DNA of 44,012 bases from positions 1 through 44,012 of the forward strand of contig NVXE01000001.1 in the NCBI GenBank assembly GCA_002746975.1, given 5' to 3'. A model generated the notes under the pieces. The model was not told where the DNA came from. It did no database searches and was given only the letters and a program-made list of their open reading frames with translations. Positions 8,389-16,809 of the stretch are shown in pieces. Position numbers and translations under genes: made by a program. Within the stretch, counting starts at the first letter, position 1. The number at the start of each line of letters is the position of its first letter. This stretch comes from Bacteroidota bacterium (GTDB lineage: Bacteria; Bacteroidota; Bacteroidia; Flavobacteriales_D; Sanyastnellaceae).

Positions 8389-8880
8389 ATGATATATTCA
8401 GCTAAAGATGGCTTTCCTTATTATCTAAATCTTGTAAAGGATTTAGAATTGCAAACACTATTTTCCGATACAGAAGCACACACATTTTTAAACTCGTTCG
8501 ATAATGAAAAAGCTGAATATCGGTATGCCCCTAACAAATGGAACATTAAACAAATCATTGGTCACCTTACTGACCATGAGAGAATCATGATGTACAGAGC
8601 TTATTTAATGAGTAGAAACAAAGAAATTCAACTTTGGAGTTACGACCAAAACTTCTTAGTAGATAATAGTGTTTTTGAAGAGTTGACATTAAAACAATTA
8701 ATGACTGACCTGATAAATGTAAGGAATGCATCCATTAGTTTTATAGATACCCTATCTGAAAGCCAGCTAAAAATAGAAGGTTTAGCTCAACATTTTGAGA
8801 TCAACCTTAAAGACTATCTTAAAACTATTATTGGACACGAAAAACATCATATAAACATTATTAAGGAAAGGTATCTTTAA
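8389..8880 (+). CDS. DinB-family protein (copy 1 of 3)
   Basis: This 163-aa four-helix DinB/YfiT-like protein has metal-site histidines in IIGHLTDHERIMMYRA and the C-terminal GHEKHHINIIKERYL, the usual three-His site. Bacillithiol or mycothiol S-transferases belong to this superfamily, and flavobacterial members are mostly uncharacterised. It shares the layout YRYAPNKWNIKQ..GHL..DERI..YRA and HEKHHI with the DinB gene at 22846, so these two are close paralogs. It follows the DUF1905 gene by 33 nt. Confidence 0.85.
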   Translation: MIYSAKDGFPYYLNLVKDLELQTLFSDTEAHTFLNSFDNEKAEYRYAPNKWNIKQIIGHLTDHERIMMYRAYLMSRNKEIQLWSYDQNFLVDNSVFEELTLKQLMTDLINVRNASISFIDTLSESQLKIEGLAQHFEINLKDYLKTIIGHEKHHINIIKERYL

Positions 8881-8889
8881 AAATAGTAC

Positions 8890-8905
8890 GCTAACAATAT
8901 CATTT
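8890..8905 (+). repeat. Gene-3' spacer motif, copy 4 (after DinB copy 1)
   Basis: GCTAACAATATCATTT starts 10 nt after the DinB stop. It resembles the 3' motifs at 2855, 3942, 7304 and 12927. Confidence 0.35.
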
Positions 8906-9084
8906 CAATTGTGAAAATGAAAAAACGAACAGCTTCTATTTGAGGAGCAGTACTATGTCATTTAGGATTCAATCTAGGAATGATTTATTGCAAATTCTAT
9001 TGGATATAACTTTATATTTTGATGTTATCTATTTTGATAAGCGGCATCTTGATAGCGCTCGAGTTTGCTAAAAACTAAATTTCT

Positions 9085-9129
9085 ATGTCTTATATTTAGG
9101 ATTATCGTTTACAGTAACGATATTCTAGG
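9085..9129 (+). repeat. Gene-5' spacer motif, copy 3
   Basis: The block starts TATGTCTTATATTTAGG and contains the perfect inverted pair ATCGTT (9104-9109) and AACGAT (9116-9121) around TTACAG, then TATTCTAGGG. It has the same layout as the blocks at 3075, 7406 and 15531 but is not adjacent to a start codon. Confidence 0.45.
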
Positions 9130-9248
9130 GTTCTAAAGAGCAAGTAAAGAATACTCCTTACACAAATTTTCTTTTGTAAAGCGTTTATCATATGCCATAT
9201 ATTTCAGTATCTTCAAATATCGAATTATAAACTTAGAGACGTAAGTGG

Positions 9249-9268
9249 GATATCATCAAGATGATATC
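9249..9268. promoter_or_regulatory. Perfect 20-bp palindrome, candidate operator
   Basis: GATATCATCAAGATGATATC has 9-bp perfect arms around a 2-nt centre, the size and symmetry of a dimeric repressor site. It lies 90 nt before the 74-aa gene. No cognate regulator lies next to it, so the link is inference. Confidence 0.45.
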
Positions 9269-9358
9269 AAATTGTTGTGTGTCAATAAAATGAATAACAT
9301 TGTAAGTATTATCCAGACTTACCTCAACTCTTGTACATTGCATTCATAAATTAGGATT

Positions 9359-9583
9359 ATGAAATTAAACTTATTGTCTTGTGATACCCAGAGGCCAGAT
9401 AGAAGAGCGATTGCCCAATGTATTGCAGAGATTTCATCGAACATTAATCAATCCTTGTCGAATGAACTTACAGATATATTGTTAGAAGGAGATCCTGTAG
9501 ATATTGAGTTGGACGATAAAAAATCTAGTTCTGCTTTAAGAACTTTGCGAAAACTGAGTATTGACTACGAAATTATAGAATGA
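9359..9583 (+). CDS. Small protein with ribosomal L7/L12 C-domain-like pattern
   Basis: This 74-aa protein is not identified with confidence. Its predicted order is strand (MKLNLLSC), helix (DRRAIAQCIAEISSNI), helix (LSNELTDILLEG), strand (DPVDIEL), helix (KKSSSALRTLRKL) and strand (YEIIE). This is the beta-alpha-alpha-beta-alpha-beta order of the L7/L12 C-terminal domain, and the stretch LLEGDPVDIEL..K...ALRTLRKLSIDYEI mirrors that domain's G-pv-l..g..k..a..l...l...ga.vei ending. Stand-alone domains of this type occur in bacteria with unknown roles. It has its own long upstream region. Confidence 0.55.
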   Translation: MKLNLLSCDTQRPDRRAIAQCIAEISSNINQSLSNELTDILLEGDPVDIELDDKKSSSALRTLRKLSIDYEIIE

Positions 9584-9712
9584 ACCAAACCTCCTGTTAA
9601 AATCAATAGACCATATAATTTAAAAAATCAAATAAAAACGCACTACAACAATACCAATAATTAATACGGATTTAGCTGTTTAAGATATAATTCCCATATA
9701 TCAACTATGACC

Positions 9713-9732
9713 GCCAAATCTTTTGATTTGGC
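9713..9732. promoter_or_regulatory. Perfect hairpin before the LysE-type exporter gene
   Basis: GCCAAATCTTTTGATTTGGC has 8-bp perfect arms and a TTTT loop, and it ends 30 nt before the exporter start. It may be a terminator remnant of the 74-aa gene, or a leader or operator element of the exporter. No T-tract follows. Confidence 0.4.
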
Positions 9733-9762
9733 TTTAGAAACAAAAAAAATAAAACAAATAGT

Positions 9763-10392
9763 ATGAATTGGACTCTTTGGATTTCTTTCGTTGGAACAGT
9801 TCTTATTATTGGTATAACTCCAGGACCAAGTGTATTACTTGCAACAGCCAATAGTATGAATTTTGGCACAAAAAAAACCGTCGGTACAATATTAGGAGAT
9901 TTATCTGCAAATACACTACAAATAATCTTATCTGCTTTCGGATTGGCAACAATAGTTATTTCTTCAGGAGAGGTATTCAACCTTATAAAATGGGTTGGTG
10001 TTGGATATTTAATTTACATGGGGGTGATAAAAATAATTGCTAATCCAAAAATTGGAGATTTTCAAAAAAACACTACAAGAAAAAGTTTCTTAAAACTCTA
10101 TAGTGAAGGATTTCTTATGTCTGCATCTAATCCAAAGGCAATTGTCTTTTTTGCGGCTTTGTTCCCTTTATTTATTGATCAAAATTTTGCTTTTACACAG
10201 CAAGTAGTCATTCTTGGACTAACCTATTTAGCTATTGACGGAATATGTCTTTTACTATACGTGCAATTTGCATCCAAGCTTAGAAAATACCTAGAAGACA
10301 AACAAAAAATTCATTTACAAAATAAAATTACTGGGACCTTATTGATTTTTAGTGGACTAATGTTATCCTTAATAAAACGAACAAATAATTAA
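9763..10392 (+). CDS. LysE/RhtB-family amino-acid (or metabolite) exporter
   Basis: This 209-aa inner-membrane protein has about six hydrophobic segments. The N-terminal signature TPGPSVLLATANSMNFG (about residues 19-35) is diagnostic of the LysE/RhtB family. FLMSASNPKAIVFFAALFPLFI is the conserved middle segment, and GTLLIFSGLML closes the protein. Family members export amino acids or related compounds with the proton gradient; the substrate cannot be told. The next gene, an esterase, starts only 4 nt after the stop codon, so the two form an operon of unclear logic. Confidence 0.88.
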   Translation: MNWTLWISFVGTVLIIGITPGPSVLLATANSMNFGTKKTVGTILGDLSANTLQIILSAFGLATIVISSGEVFNLIKWVGVGYLIYMGVIKIIANPKIGDFQKNTTRKSFLKLYSEGFLMSASNPKAIVFFAALFPLFIDQNFAFTQQVVILGLTYLAIDGICLLLYVQFASKLRKYLEDKQKIHLQNKITGTLLIFSGLMLSLIKRTNN

Positions 10393-10396
10393 TCAT

Positions 10397-11560
10397 ATGA
10401 AATTATTCTTAAGCATAATAACAACCATGTTCATTAGTTGCACCATTTTTGGTCAAGATGCAATGTTATGTACAGGTCATTATTGGACAGAAGATGAAGC
10501 AAACTTAGTTATGAAAAAATTTGCTTCTGAATGGGATGACTTGGAATCTTGGGAAGAAAGGGCAAAAATAATTAGACAAGGCATCATTGAGGGCATGCAA
10601 TTAGACAAAATGCCTCTAATTTCTGAAAAATTTAATCCTATCATCCACAGCTCACGTGAAATGGATGGGTACATTGTAGAAAATATTGCCATTGAGAGTT
10701 TCCCAGGATTCTATATCACTGGCAATCTATATAGACCAACTTTTGAACAAGAAAAGTATGCAGCCATCCTTAGTCCACATGGACATGGGGCCAACAAACG
10801 ATTTACTGACGACATACAATACCGCAGCGCCGTTCTTGCAAGAATGGGGGTGATTGTCTTTTCCTATGATATGGTTGGTTATGCCGAAAGTGACCAGGTT
10901 ATTCATAAGATGCCCATTGCACTATTGTTACAGACGTACAACAGCAAAAGGGTGCTTGATTATCTGATTTCAAGGCCTGATGTGGATTCCGAACGTATAG
11001 GCATGACTGGAGGCTCTGGTGGTGGAACCCAGACTTTTATGCTCACTGCGATTGATGACCGAATAAAAGTTTCAGTACCAGTCGTACAAGTTTCTGCCCA
11101 CTTTTTTGGGGGATGCGTCTGCGAAAGCGGAATGCCCGTTCACAAAAGTGCCAATCATCAAAGTAATAATGTAGAAATTGCTGCCCTTTCTGCGCCAAGG
11201 CCCTTGTTATTAATCTCAGATGGTGGCGACTGGACAAGGAATACACCTAGAATCGAATATCCATATATTCAAAATGTATATGCCTTGTACAATGCAGAGC
11301 ATAAAGTAGAAAATGTACACCTACCCCTAGAGCGACATAATTATGGCTTTTCAAAACGGACGGCTGCCTATAATTTCTTCCAACACCACCTTAAACTACG
11401 TTTTAATATTCCTTATGATAATGGGTATAACGAAGACTTTGTCACAATGCTAACTCCAGAAGAGTTGAAAGTCTTCAACGAAGAAAATCCTAGGCCTAAT
11501 AATGCATTGCAGGGTGATCAAGTTGTTATGGAATATCTTGGTATAAAATTGAAAAATTAA
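10397..11560 (+). CDS. Exported alpha/beta hydrolase, acetyl xylan esterase-like
   Basis: This 387-aa secreted hydrolase has a signal peptide (residues 1-20, ending IFGQ). SPHGHGANKR is the oxyanion-loop region, and the nucleophile elbow GMTGGSGGGTQT carries the catalytic Ser. A later Asp (LLLISDGGDW) and a His (PLERHNYGF) complete a plausible triad. The layout fits the Bacteroidetes acetyl xylan esterase/dienelactone hydrolase-like family found beside polysaccharide lyases and sulfatases. It is translationally close to the exporter gene (4-nt gap). The substrate is unknown, and deacetylation of plant or algal glycans is the best guess. Confidence 0.82.
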   Translation: MKLFLSIITTMFISCTIFGQDAMLCTGHYWTEDEANLVMKKFASEWDDLESWEERAKIIRQGIIEGMQLDKMPLISEKFNPIIHSSREMDGYIVENIAIESFPGFYITGNLYRPTFEQEKYAAILSPHGHGANKRFTDDIQYRSAVLARMGVIVFSYDMVGYAESDQVIHKMPIALLLQTYNSKRVLDYLISRPDVDSERIGMTGGSGGGTQTFMLTAIDDRIKVSVPVVQVSAHFFGGCVCESGMPVHKSANHQSNNVEIAALSAPRPLLLISDGGDWTRNTPRIEYPYIQNVYALYNAEHKVENVHLPLERHNYGFSKRTAAYNFFQHHLKLRFNIPYDNGYNEDFVTMLTPEELKVFNEENPRPNNALQGDQVVMEYLGIKLKN

Positions 11561-11644
11561 CATGTAATAACAAAGCATAAACAGCATTATAATGGGCGAT
11601 TATCCGGGTCGTTTGTAGCAAAACAAAACACTTAAATCAAAGCA

Positions 11645-12274
11645 ATGGAAAAAGCATACAAAAATTTAGGATACTTTTTGATACTATTAATTCCATTTAC
11701 ATTTCTAGGGTTTTATAAAACCTATTTCAATCAATTTCCAACATTCAAAGAGACGAATACATTTATACATATTCATGCTGCAATTGCTTCAATTTGGATT
11801 TTAATGCTAATAGCGCAACCTCTATTAATAAGAAATAAGAAAAACAAATTGCACAAGAAAATTGGTAAAATTTCTTACATACTGTTTCCTTTGCTTATTC
11901 TTTCTTTTATTCCACAAATGATTAAAATGGTTCATTCGGACAATCCAGCCGTTTTATTTTTCCCATTATCAGATTGTATAGCGTTGATTATTTTCTACTC
12001 ACTAGCAATTTATCATAAGAATACGCTGTCCAAACATATGCGATATATGATTGGAACTGCAATAGTCTTTCTTAGTCCTACTTTAGGGAGGATTGGACCC
12101 TTATGGTTGGGTATTTCGGATGTCATAAATCAGAACGCTATTTATGGAATAATATATCTTATTTTAATTGGGTTAATATTTGTCGATAAAAGAAATGGCA
12201 AGAAATACCAACCTTACGTTTTAATACTAACAGTTTGGGTAATTCATCAGATAACATTTAATCTGATTTTTTAA
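11645..12274 (+). CDS. Six-helix membrane protein, uncharacterised (DUF2306-like)
   Basis: This 209-aa protein has about six transmembrane segments. The first carries FLGFYKTYF, then come IHIHAAIASIWILMLIAQPLLIRNK and KLHKKIGKISYILFPLLIL, a layout like DUF2306 or cytochrome b561-like families, with several His that could bind haem. A related motif TLSKHMRYMIGTAIVFLSPTLGR lies in the second half. The function is unknown. It stands alone, 84 nt after the esterase gene and 118 nt before a lipoprotein gene. Confidence 0.7.
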   Translation: MEKAYKNLGYFLILLIPFTFLGFYKTYFNQFPTFKETNTFIHIHAAIASIWILMLIAQPLLIRNKKNKLHKKIGKISYILFPLLILSFIPQMIKMVHSDNPAVLFFPLSDCIALIIFYSLAIYHKNTLSKHMRYMIGTAIVFLSPTLGRIGPLWLGISDVINQNAIYGIIYLILIGLIFVDKRNGKKYQPYVLILTVWVIHQITFNLIF

Positions 12275-12392
12275 TTGAAAAGCCGCAAACAGCACCTATG
12301 AATGTATGAGGTTTATTGAACAGGAAACAATAGTGGAGATTGGTTTCTTCGTTACTGCATTATAAATGAAGAGAAACAAAAATGATAAGACT

Positions 12393-12920
12393 ATGAAACA
12401 AAAATTATTTTATCTAATTATTGGATTACTTGTTACGTTTTCTTCTGGATGTAAAAATGATAACAATGTAAACTCAGATTCAAAAGGAAAGGTTGAATTG
12501 TTTCTAATTGATTCTTTTTCCAAGATTGATAATTCTTACCAGATTGATGAAAATTCTGTAATTACAGAAAGTTCACCATTGATAACATATGCTGATTTCT
12601 TATCCTATGACTCAACTGAATACACATTTGAGTTATCTGAAAAAGCAAAAGAAATAATTAAAAACTTGGAGCATGCTGTACATGGATTGGCTTTTGCAAT
12701 TAAAGCTAACGACACCTTGATTTACACCGGATATTTCTGGCCAAGTTATTCGTCTGCAAGCTGTGACTGGATAGTTATTGACCCTCTTATGACAAATGTT
12801 GGAGACAAAATATCAGTAAGATTAGGGTATCCTGGTCTTGTTCAAGGACAGATAATCCAAGATAAAAGAAATGATGAAAGAATAATTGAAATATTTAAAC
12901 ATGATAATAAATTGAAATAA
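12393..12920 (+). CDS. Hypothetical lipoprotein
   Basis: With the start at 12393 (MKQKLFYLIIGLLVTFSSGC) the 175-aa product has a compact lipoprotein signal with lipobox SSGC. An in-frame ATG at 12366 would add nine charged residues in front and is less likely. The mature part is polar, with the segment HAVHGLAFAIKANDTLIYTGYFWPSYSSASCDWIVIDP, which resembles small uncharacterised proteins of flavobacteria. No known domain is recognised. It is a single gene followed by a 257-nt spacer. Confidence 0.7.
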   Translation: MKQKLFYLIIGLLVTFSSGCKNDNNVNSDSKGKVELFLIDSFSKIDNSYQIDENSVITESSPLITYADFLSYDSTEYTFELSEKAKEIIKNLEHAVHGLAFAIKANDTLIYTGYFWPSYSSASCDWIVIDPLMTNVGDKISVRLGYPGLVQGQIIQDKRNDERIIEIFKHDNKLK

Positions 12921-12926
12921 AGGTCA

Positions 12927-12948
12927 GTGCTTAACAACATATAAATAA
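12927..12948 (+). repeat. Gene-3' spacer motif, copy 5 (after lipoprotein gene)
   Basis: The block starts GTGCTTAACAACATATAAAT six nt after the stop codon, the clearest copy of the gene-3' motif. The rest of the 257-nt spacer (12949-13177) is AT-rich. It holds one small hairpin with CATCC and GGATG arms near 13011-13028 and no gene. Confidence 0.4.
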
Positions 12949-13177
12949 ACCACAGTCTTACTTTTTACTTCAGATAAACCAGATTAAAATTTCATCCTTA
13001 TCATTTCTACCATCCTCCTAATTTGGATGAGTCCTTTCCAACCCAAAAATCCTTTAGATTAGAACCTGACATCCCGAAACATTGCCACAGCATTTTTTCT
13101 TTTTTTAATTGAATATCAATTAATTAGGTTATTTTCAATCCATAATTAAAACATAAATTGCTTAATAAAATCAATAT

Positions 13178-13822
13178 ATGAAAAAGACCTTAATTTCCAT
13201 CTGCTGTTTGGCCATATCATATACCTCAAACGGTCAAACTACAGAATGGGTATTAGCTGATTTCCTCAAAGGAGACTTGAATGGCACGGAGACCAACGGC
13301 AATCCCAAAATTATGAAATCACCTTATGGAGATGCCGTATATTTTAATGGTGAAGATGATGCTTTATTTTTAGAAAATATGCCGTTAAAATCATTAGAGG
13401 AATTTACAATTGAAATGATATTCAGGCCAGAAATTGACTCCCCATCTTTTGAGCAACGAATCGTACATATTGGTGAAGTTTCTGCCGACCGTTTGTTGCT
13501 TGAGATAAGAACTGTAGATGACAATTGGTATTTTGATGGTTATGTTGCCTCAGGAACCAATAAAAAAGCACTCATTGACAAGAATTTATTACACCCCTTG
13601 GGAAAATGGCACCATGTTGCTTTTGTGATTACCCCAAATAGTCTGACCACTTATGTAAATGGGAAGAAAGAACTGCATGAATCTTTTATCTTTAAAACAA
13701 TTCAAACGGGAAGAAGCTCTTTAGGGGTTCGTCTAAACAAACGCTCATGGTTTAAGGGTGCCATTTACAGTGTAAAAATAACACCTGACCAACTTAAACC
13801 TGAGGGCTTTATGCCTTTTTAA
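13178..13822 (+). CDS. Exported LamG-domain (concanavalin-like) protein
   Basis: This 214-aa protein has a signal peptide (MKKTLISICCLAISYTSNGQ) and one LamG/concanavalin A-like beta-sandwich. It shows DAVYFNGEDDALFLEN, EFTIEMIFRPEID, GKWHHVAFVITPNSLTTYVNGKKELHESF and the end GAIYSVKITPDQLKPEGFMP. Such domains bind carbohydrates or serve as small surface proteins in polysaccharide-use loci. It is 36 nt upstream of the pectate lyase gene and probably in the same transcript. No catalytic domain is attached. Confidence 0.85.
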   Translation: MKKTLISICCLAISYTSNGQTTEWVLADFLKGDLNGTETNGNPKIMKSPYGDAVYFNGEDDALFLENMPLKSLEEFTIEMIFRPEIDSPSFEQRIVHIGEVSADRLLLEIRTVDDNWYFDGYVASGTNKKALIDKNLLHPLGKWHHVAFVITPNSLTTYVNGKKELHESFIFKTIQTGRSSLGVRLNKRSWFKGAIYSVKITPDQLKPEGFMPF

Positions 13823-13857
13823 AAGGTGGCTTTTTTTTAGTCAAAAAAATCAAATAC

Positions 13858-15439
13858 ATGAAATTATCTAAAATAGTACTTCCTATTTTTTTATTGCCGC
13901 TATTGGGAATGAAACTAGAGGCCCAAACCAAAGTATCCGAGGATAAGGTTTTGGAAACCATGATGAGCGCAACTGAATTCATGGTGGATAAAGTGAGTAC
14001 CAATGGCGGATATGTATGGTATTATATGCCCGATTTCTCCCGACAATGGGGGGAAATGGAAGCTTATAAAACCATGATTTGGATGCAGGGTTCTGGAACC
14101 ATAGGTATGGGTTCTCTATTCCTAGATGCCTACAGAGCCACCAAAAACGAGTATTATTATGAAGCGGCCCAAAAGGTTGTTGCTGCTGTTGTTTGGGGAC
14201 AAAATAATGAGGGCGGATGGAACTATATGGTTGATTTTGCAGGGGATCGATCTCTTAAACAATGGTATAACACTATTGGCAAAAACGGTTGGCGTTTAGA
14301 GGAATTTCACCATTATTACGGAAATTCAACCTTTGATGACGATGTGACTGCCGATGCAACGCACTTTTTACTAAGAATGTACCTAGAGAAAATGAATCCT
14401 TCATACAAACCTGCTCTGGACAAAGCAATTGATTTTATTTTGAAAAGTCAATATCCAAATGGAGGCTGGCCGCAAAGACATCCATACAAACATGATTATG
14501 AAAAGCACGGTTTTCCCGATTACACCTCTTTCTACACCTTTAATGACGATGTTATTTGGGAAAACATCAATTTACTTATTCAGTGTTATTTGATGTTGGG
14601 GGAAGAGCGTTTTCTTGATCCCATTTATAGGGGAATGGATTTTTATAAAATATCTCAAGATAACAGTGGTGCCTGGGGGCAACAACTAAATATGAAGATT
14701 GAAACAGCTAGTGCCAGGACATACGAACCGGCAGCTTTTCATCCACCAACGACCTGTGAAAATGCTCTTTTATTGATAAAGTTTTACCAATTGACCGGCG
14801 ATAAAGAATTTTTGAAAGGAGTTCCTAAAGCAATTAGTTGGTTAGAAAAAATTAGGCTGCCAGAGGCTAAAATAGAAGGGAAGCGCACACATCCAAGATT
14901 TGTAGAAACATGGAACTAACAAACCCATTTATGTACACCGTAAAGGATCTAACGCAACATATGGACGATACTACGTGGATGATATTGATCATAATTTAGT
15001 TGCCCATTATTATGGTAAGGTGGGAATTGAGCTTGAAAGGTTAAAGGACGAATACAAGAAAATTTCAGAACTTACTGTAGCCGATGCTTCAAAAACTTCC
15101 CCGTTAAAACCTAAACAGTACCAATATAAAGAAAGCCCTCAAAAGTATTATTCCCAAGATAAAAACAGCTTCGCTTCTAAGGTTGATGCATCTAAAATTA
15201 TAGCAGTAATCAATTCACTTGATGATGAAAATCGCTGGCTTACTACTCGGGCTTATATCAGCAACCCCTATATAGGTGATGGCGTAAAAACAGAGCCAAC
15301 TCTTGAATATAACAGTACTAGAGTTGCTGATGAAACGGATACCTCTCCATATTTAAATACGACCAATCAAAAGTATATTGTAACAGGCCTCTACATTAGA
15401 AACATGAGAACCTTGATTAATTACCTCCAAAATAACTGA
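13858..15439 (+). pseudogene. PL10-type pectate lyase, frameshifted
   Basis: The first part (13858-14919, 353 aa, signal peptide ending LEAQ) is a polysaccharide lyase family 10-like catalytic domain. It has the alpha-toroid repeats NNEGGWNYMVDF, DDDVTADATHFLLRMYL, SQYPNGGWPQRHPY and FYTFNDDVIWENINLL. It stops at TAA 14917-14919 right after RFVETWN. The frame one base later continues without a gap as NKPIYVHRKGSNATYGRYYVDDIDHNLVAHYY and runs to 15439. One extra base (or two missing) near 14917 explains the split. No slippery heptamer is present, so a mutation or sequencing error is likelier than programmed shifting. The catalytic part may still be made in truncated form. Confidence 0.85.
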
Positions 15440-15530
15440 GCATAAAAAAGAATGTCGTCAAAAGCAATGGTTGTTGTTGACATTTATGGATACGACCTTA
15501 GCTTACTTACCACTAGTTTTAAGTGTTTTA

Positions 15531-15587
15531 TATGCGTTATATTAGAGATATCGTTAATGATAACTATTTTCGTATGTTGCGTGTAAT
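15531..15587 (+). repeat. Gene-5' spacer motif, copy 4 (before MFS gene)
   Basis: The block starts TATGCGTTATATTAGAGATA, contains near-inverted arms ATCGTTA (15550-15556) and TAACTAT (15561-15567) around ATGA, and ends CGTATGTTGCGTGTAAT ten nt before the GTG start. It is the most complete copy of the signature. Confidence 0.5.
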
Positions 15588-15596
15588 AAATAATAA

Positions 15597-16793
15597 GTGA
15601 GGCAGTCTAAATTAATACTTCCCGTAATCGTTATTTCACAGTTCTGCTGCACCTCTCTTTGGTTTGCTGGTAATGGGGTTATAGCAGATCTCTCCATAAA
15701 TTTCAATCTTCAGGACACAGCTTTAGGTCATTTAACCTCTGCCGTACAAATCGGGTTTATAGCAGGAACCTTGAGTTTTGCCATTTTTACAATTGCAGAC
15801 CGTTTTTCACCCTCTAAAGTATTTTTTGTTTGTGCGGTCATCGGTGCTATATTTAATTTGGGAACCATATATGAAGGAAATAATTTAATCAGTCTACTTT
15901 CCCTACGGTTTCTAACAGGCTTTTTTCTGGCCGGAATCTATCCTATTGGAATGAAAATAGCAGCTGACTATTTTAATAAAGGGCTAGGTAAATCTCTTGG
16001 TTTTTTGGTGGGTGCTCTAGTTCTCGGAACTGCTTTTCCTCATCTACTCAAGAATATGACAGAATCATTTTCATGGAAATCGGTTCTCATTGCTACCTCA
16101 TCGATTGCCGTCTTTGGTGGGCTATTAATGTTGACTCTGGTCCCGGATGGGCCCTATAGAAAAGCAAGCAAAAGATTAAATTTATTAGCATTTTCCCAGG
16201 TGTTCAGAAATTCTAAATTCCGTTCCTCTGCTTTTGGATACTTTGGTCATATGTGGGAATTATATGCTTTTTGGGCTTTTGTACCAATCATCATAACAAA
16301 TTACAATGCTAAACACGCTCAAATCGATTTTAATATTTCGTTATGGTCGTTCCTAATTATAGCTATAGGTGGATTGGCATGTGTACTCGGTGGCTATCTC
16401 TCCCAAAAACTAGGTACAAAACGAACGGCATTTTTATCGCTCCTGTTCTCATTTAGTTGTTGTCTTATATCTCCGCTTATTTTTTCAGTTGAAAACGATC
16501 TTGTGTTTGTATCTTTTCTGCTCTTTTGGGGAATTGTTGTTATTGCTGATTCTCCTCTTCTTTCAACCTTAGTAGCTCAAAATGCACCTAACGAAATAAA
16601 AGGGACCGCACTCACAATAGTTAATTGCATTGGCTTTTCTATAACAATAGTCAGCATTCAACTCATAAATGTTATGCAAACAATGACAGGTTCAAATAGC
16701 ATCTATATTATCTTGGCATTAGGTCCTTTGCTGGGTTTAATTGCCCTTAGAAAAGATATAAAACGACACCCATCAAAATCTAAACTGCCTTGA
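15597..16793 (+). CDS. Major facilitator superfamily transporter (GTG start)
   Basis: This 398-aa inner-membrane carrier has about twelve hydrophobic helices. It shows the MFS features GTLSFAIFTIADRFSPSKVF (loop 2-3 motif A-like), RFLTGFFLAGIYPIGMKIAADYF and GGYLSQKLGTKRTAF in the second half, resembling cyanate/sugar-permease type MFS. The start is GTG at 15597 and no in-frame ATG lies nearby upstream. It sits between the broken pectate lyase and the broken sulfatase, so it could have imported oligosaccharide products, but the substrate is not determined. Confidence 0.87.
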   Translation: MRQSKLILPVIVISQFCCTSLWFAGNGVIADLSINFNLQDTALGHLTSAVQIGFIAGTLSFAIFTIADRFSPSKVFFVCAVIGAIFNLGTIYEGNNLISLLSLRFLTGFFLAGIYPIGMKIAADYFNKGLGKSLGFLVGALVLGTAFPHLLKNMTESFSWKSVLIATSSIAVFGGLLMLTLVPDGPYRKASKRLNLLAFSQVFRNSKFRSSAFGYFGHMWELYAFWAFVPIIITNYNAKHAQIDFNISLWSFLIIAIGGLACVLGGYLSQKLGTKRTAFLSLLFSFSCCLISPLIFSVENDLVFVSFLLFWGIVVIADSPLLSTLVAQNAPNEIKGTALTIVNCIGFSITIVSIQLINVMQTMTGSNSIYIILALGPLLGLIALRKDIKRHPSKSKLP

Positions 16794-16809
16794 ATCACAA
16801 AGTAATCAA

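Larger units (their letters stand above)
8881..9358 (+). other. 478-nt intergenic region with spacer motifs and a 20-bp palindrome
   Basis: No convincing gene lies here. It begins with a gene-3' motif (GCTAACAATATCATTT at 8890), carries a gene-5' motif block (9085-9129) and a perfect palindrome (9249-9268). It ends with AT-rich DNA before a 74-aa gene. A 38-codon ATG frame at 8955-9071 follows a GAGGAG sequence but shows no recognisable family and is not annotated as a gene. The spacer block and the next start codon are 230 nt apart, unlike at other copies, so a gene may have been lost here. Confidence 0.5.

Noticed and set aside
8955..9071. 38-codon ORF after a GAGGAG sequence
   Set aside because: It is short, without recognisable similarity, and lies in a spacer with repeat motifs; not enough to call a gene.
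13858..15439. Programmed frameshift in the pectate lyase gene
   Set aside because: The junction around 14917 has no slippery heptamer and no obvious downstream pseudoknot, so mutation or sequencing error is simpler.
2855..15587. Canonical integron attC sites
   Set aside because: The repeated spacer ends do not fit RYYYAAC / GTTRRRY and no integrase gene is in the window, so only an attC-like or cassette-like pattern is claimed.
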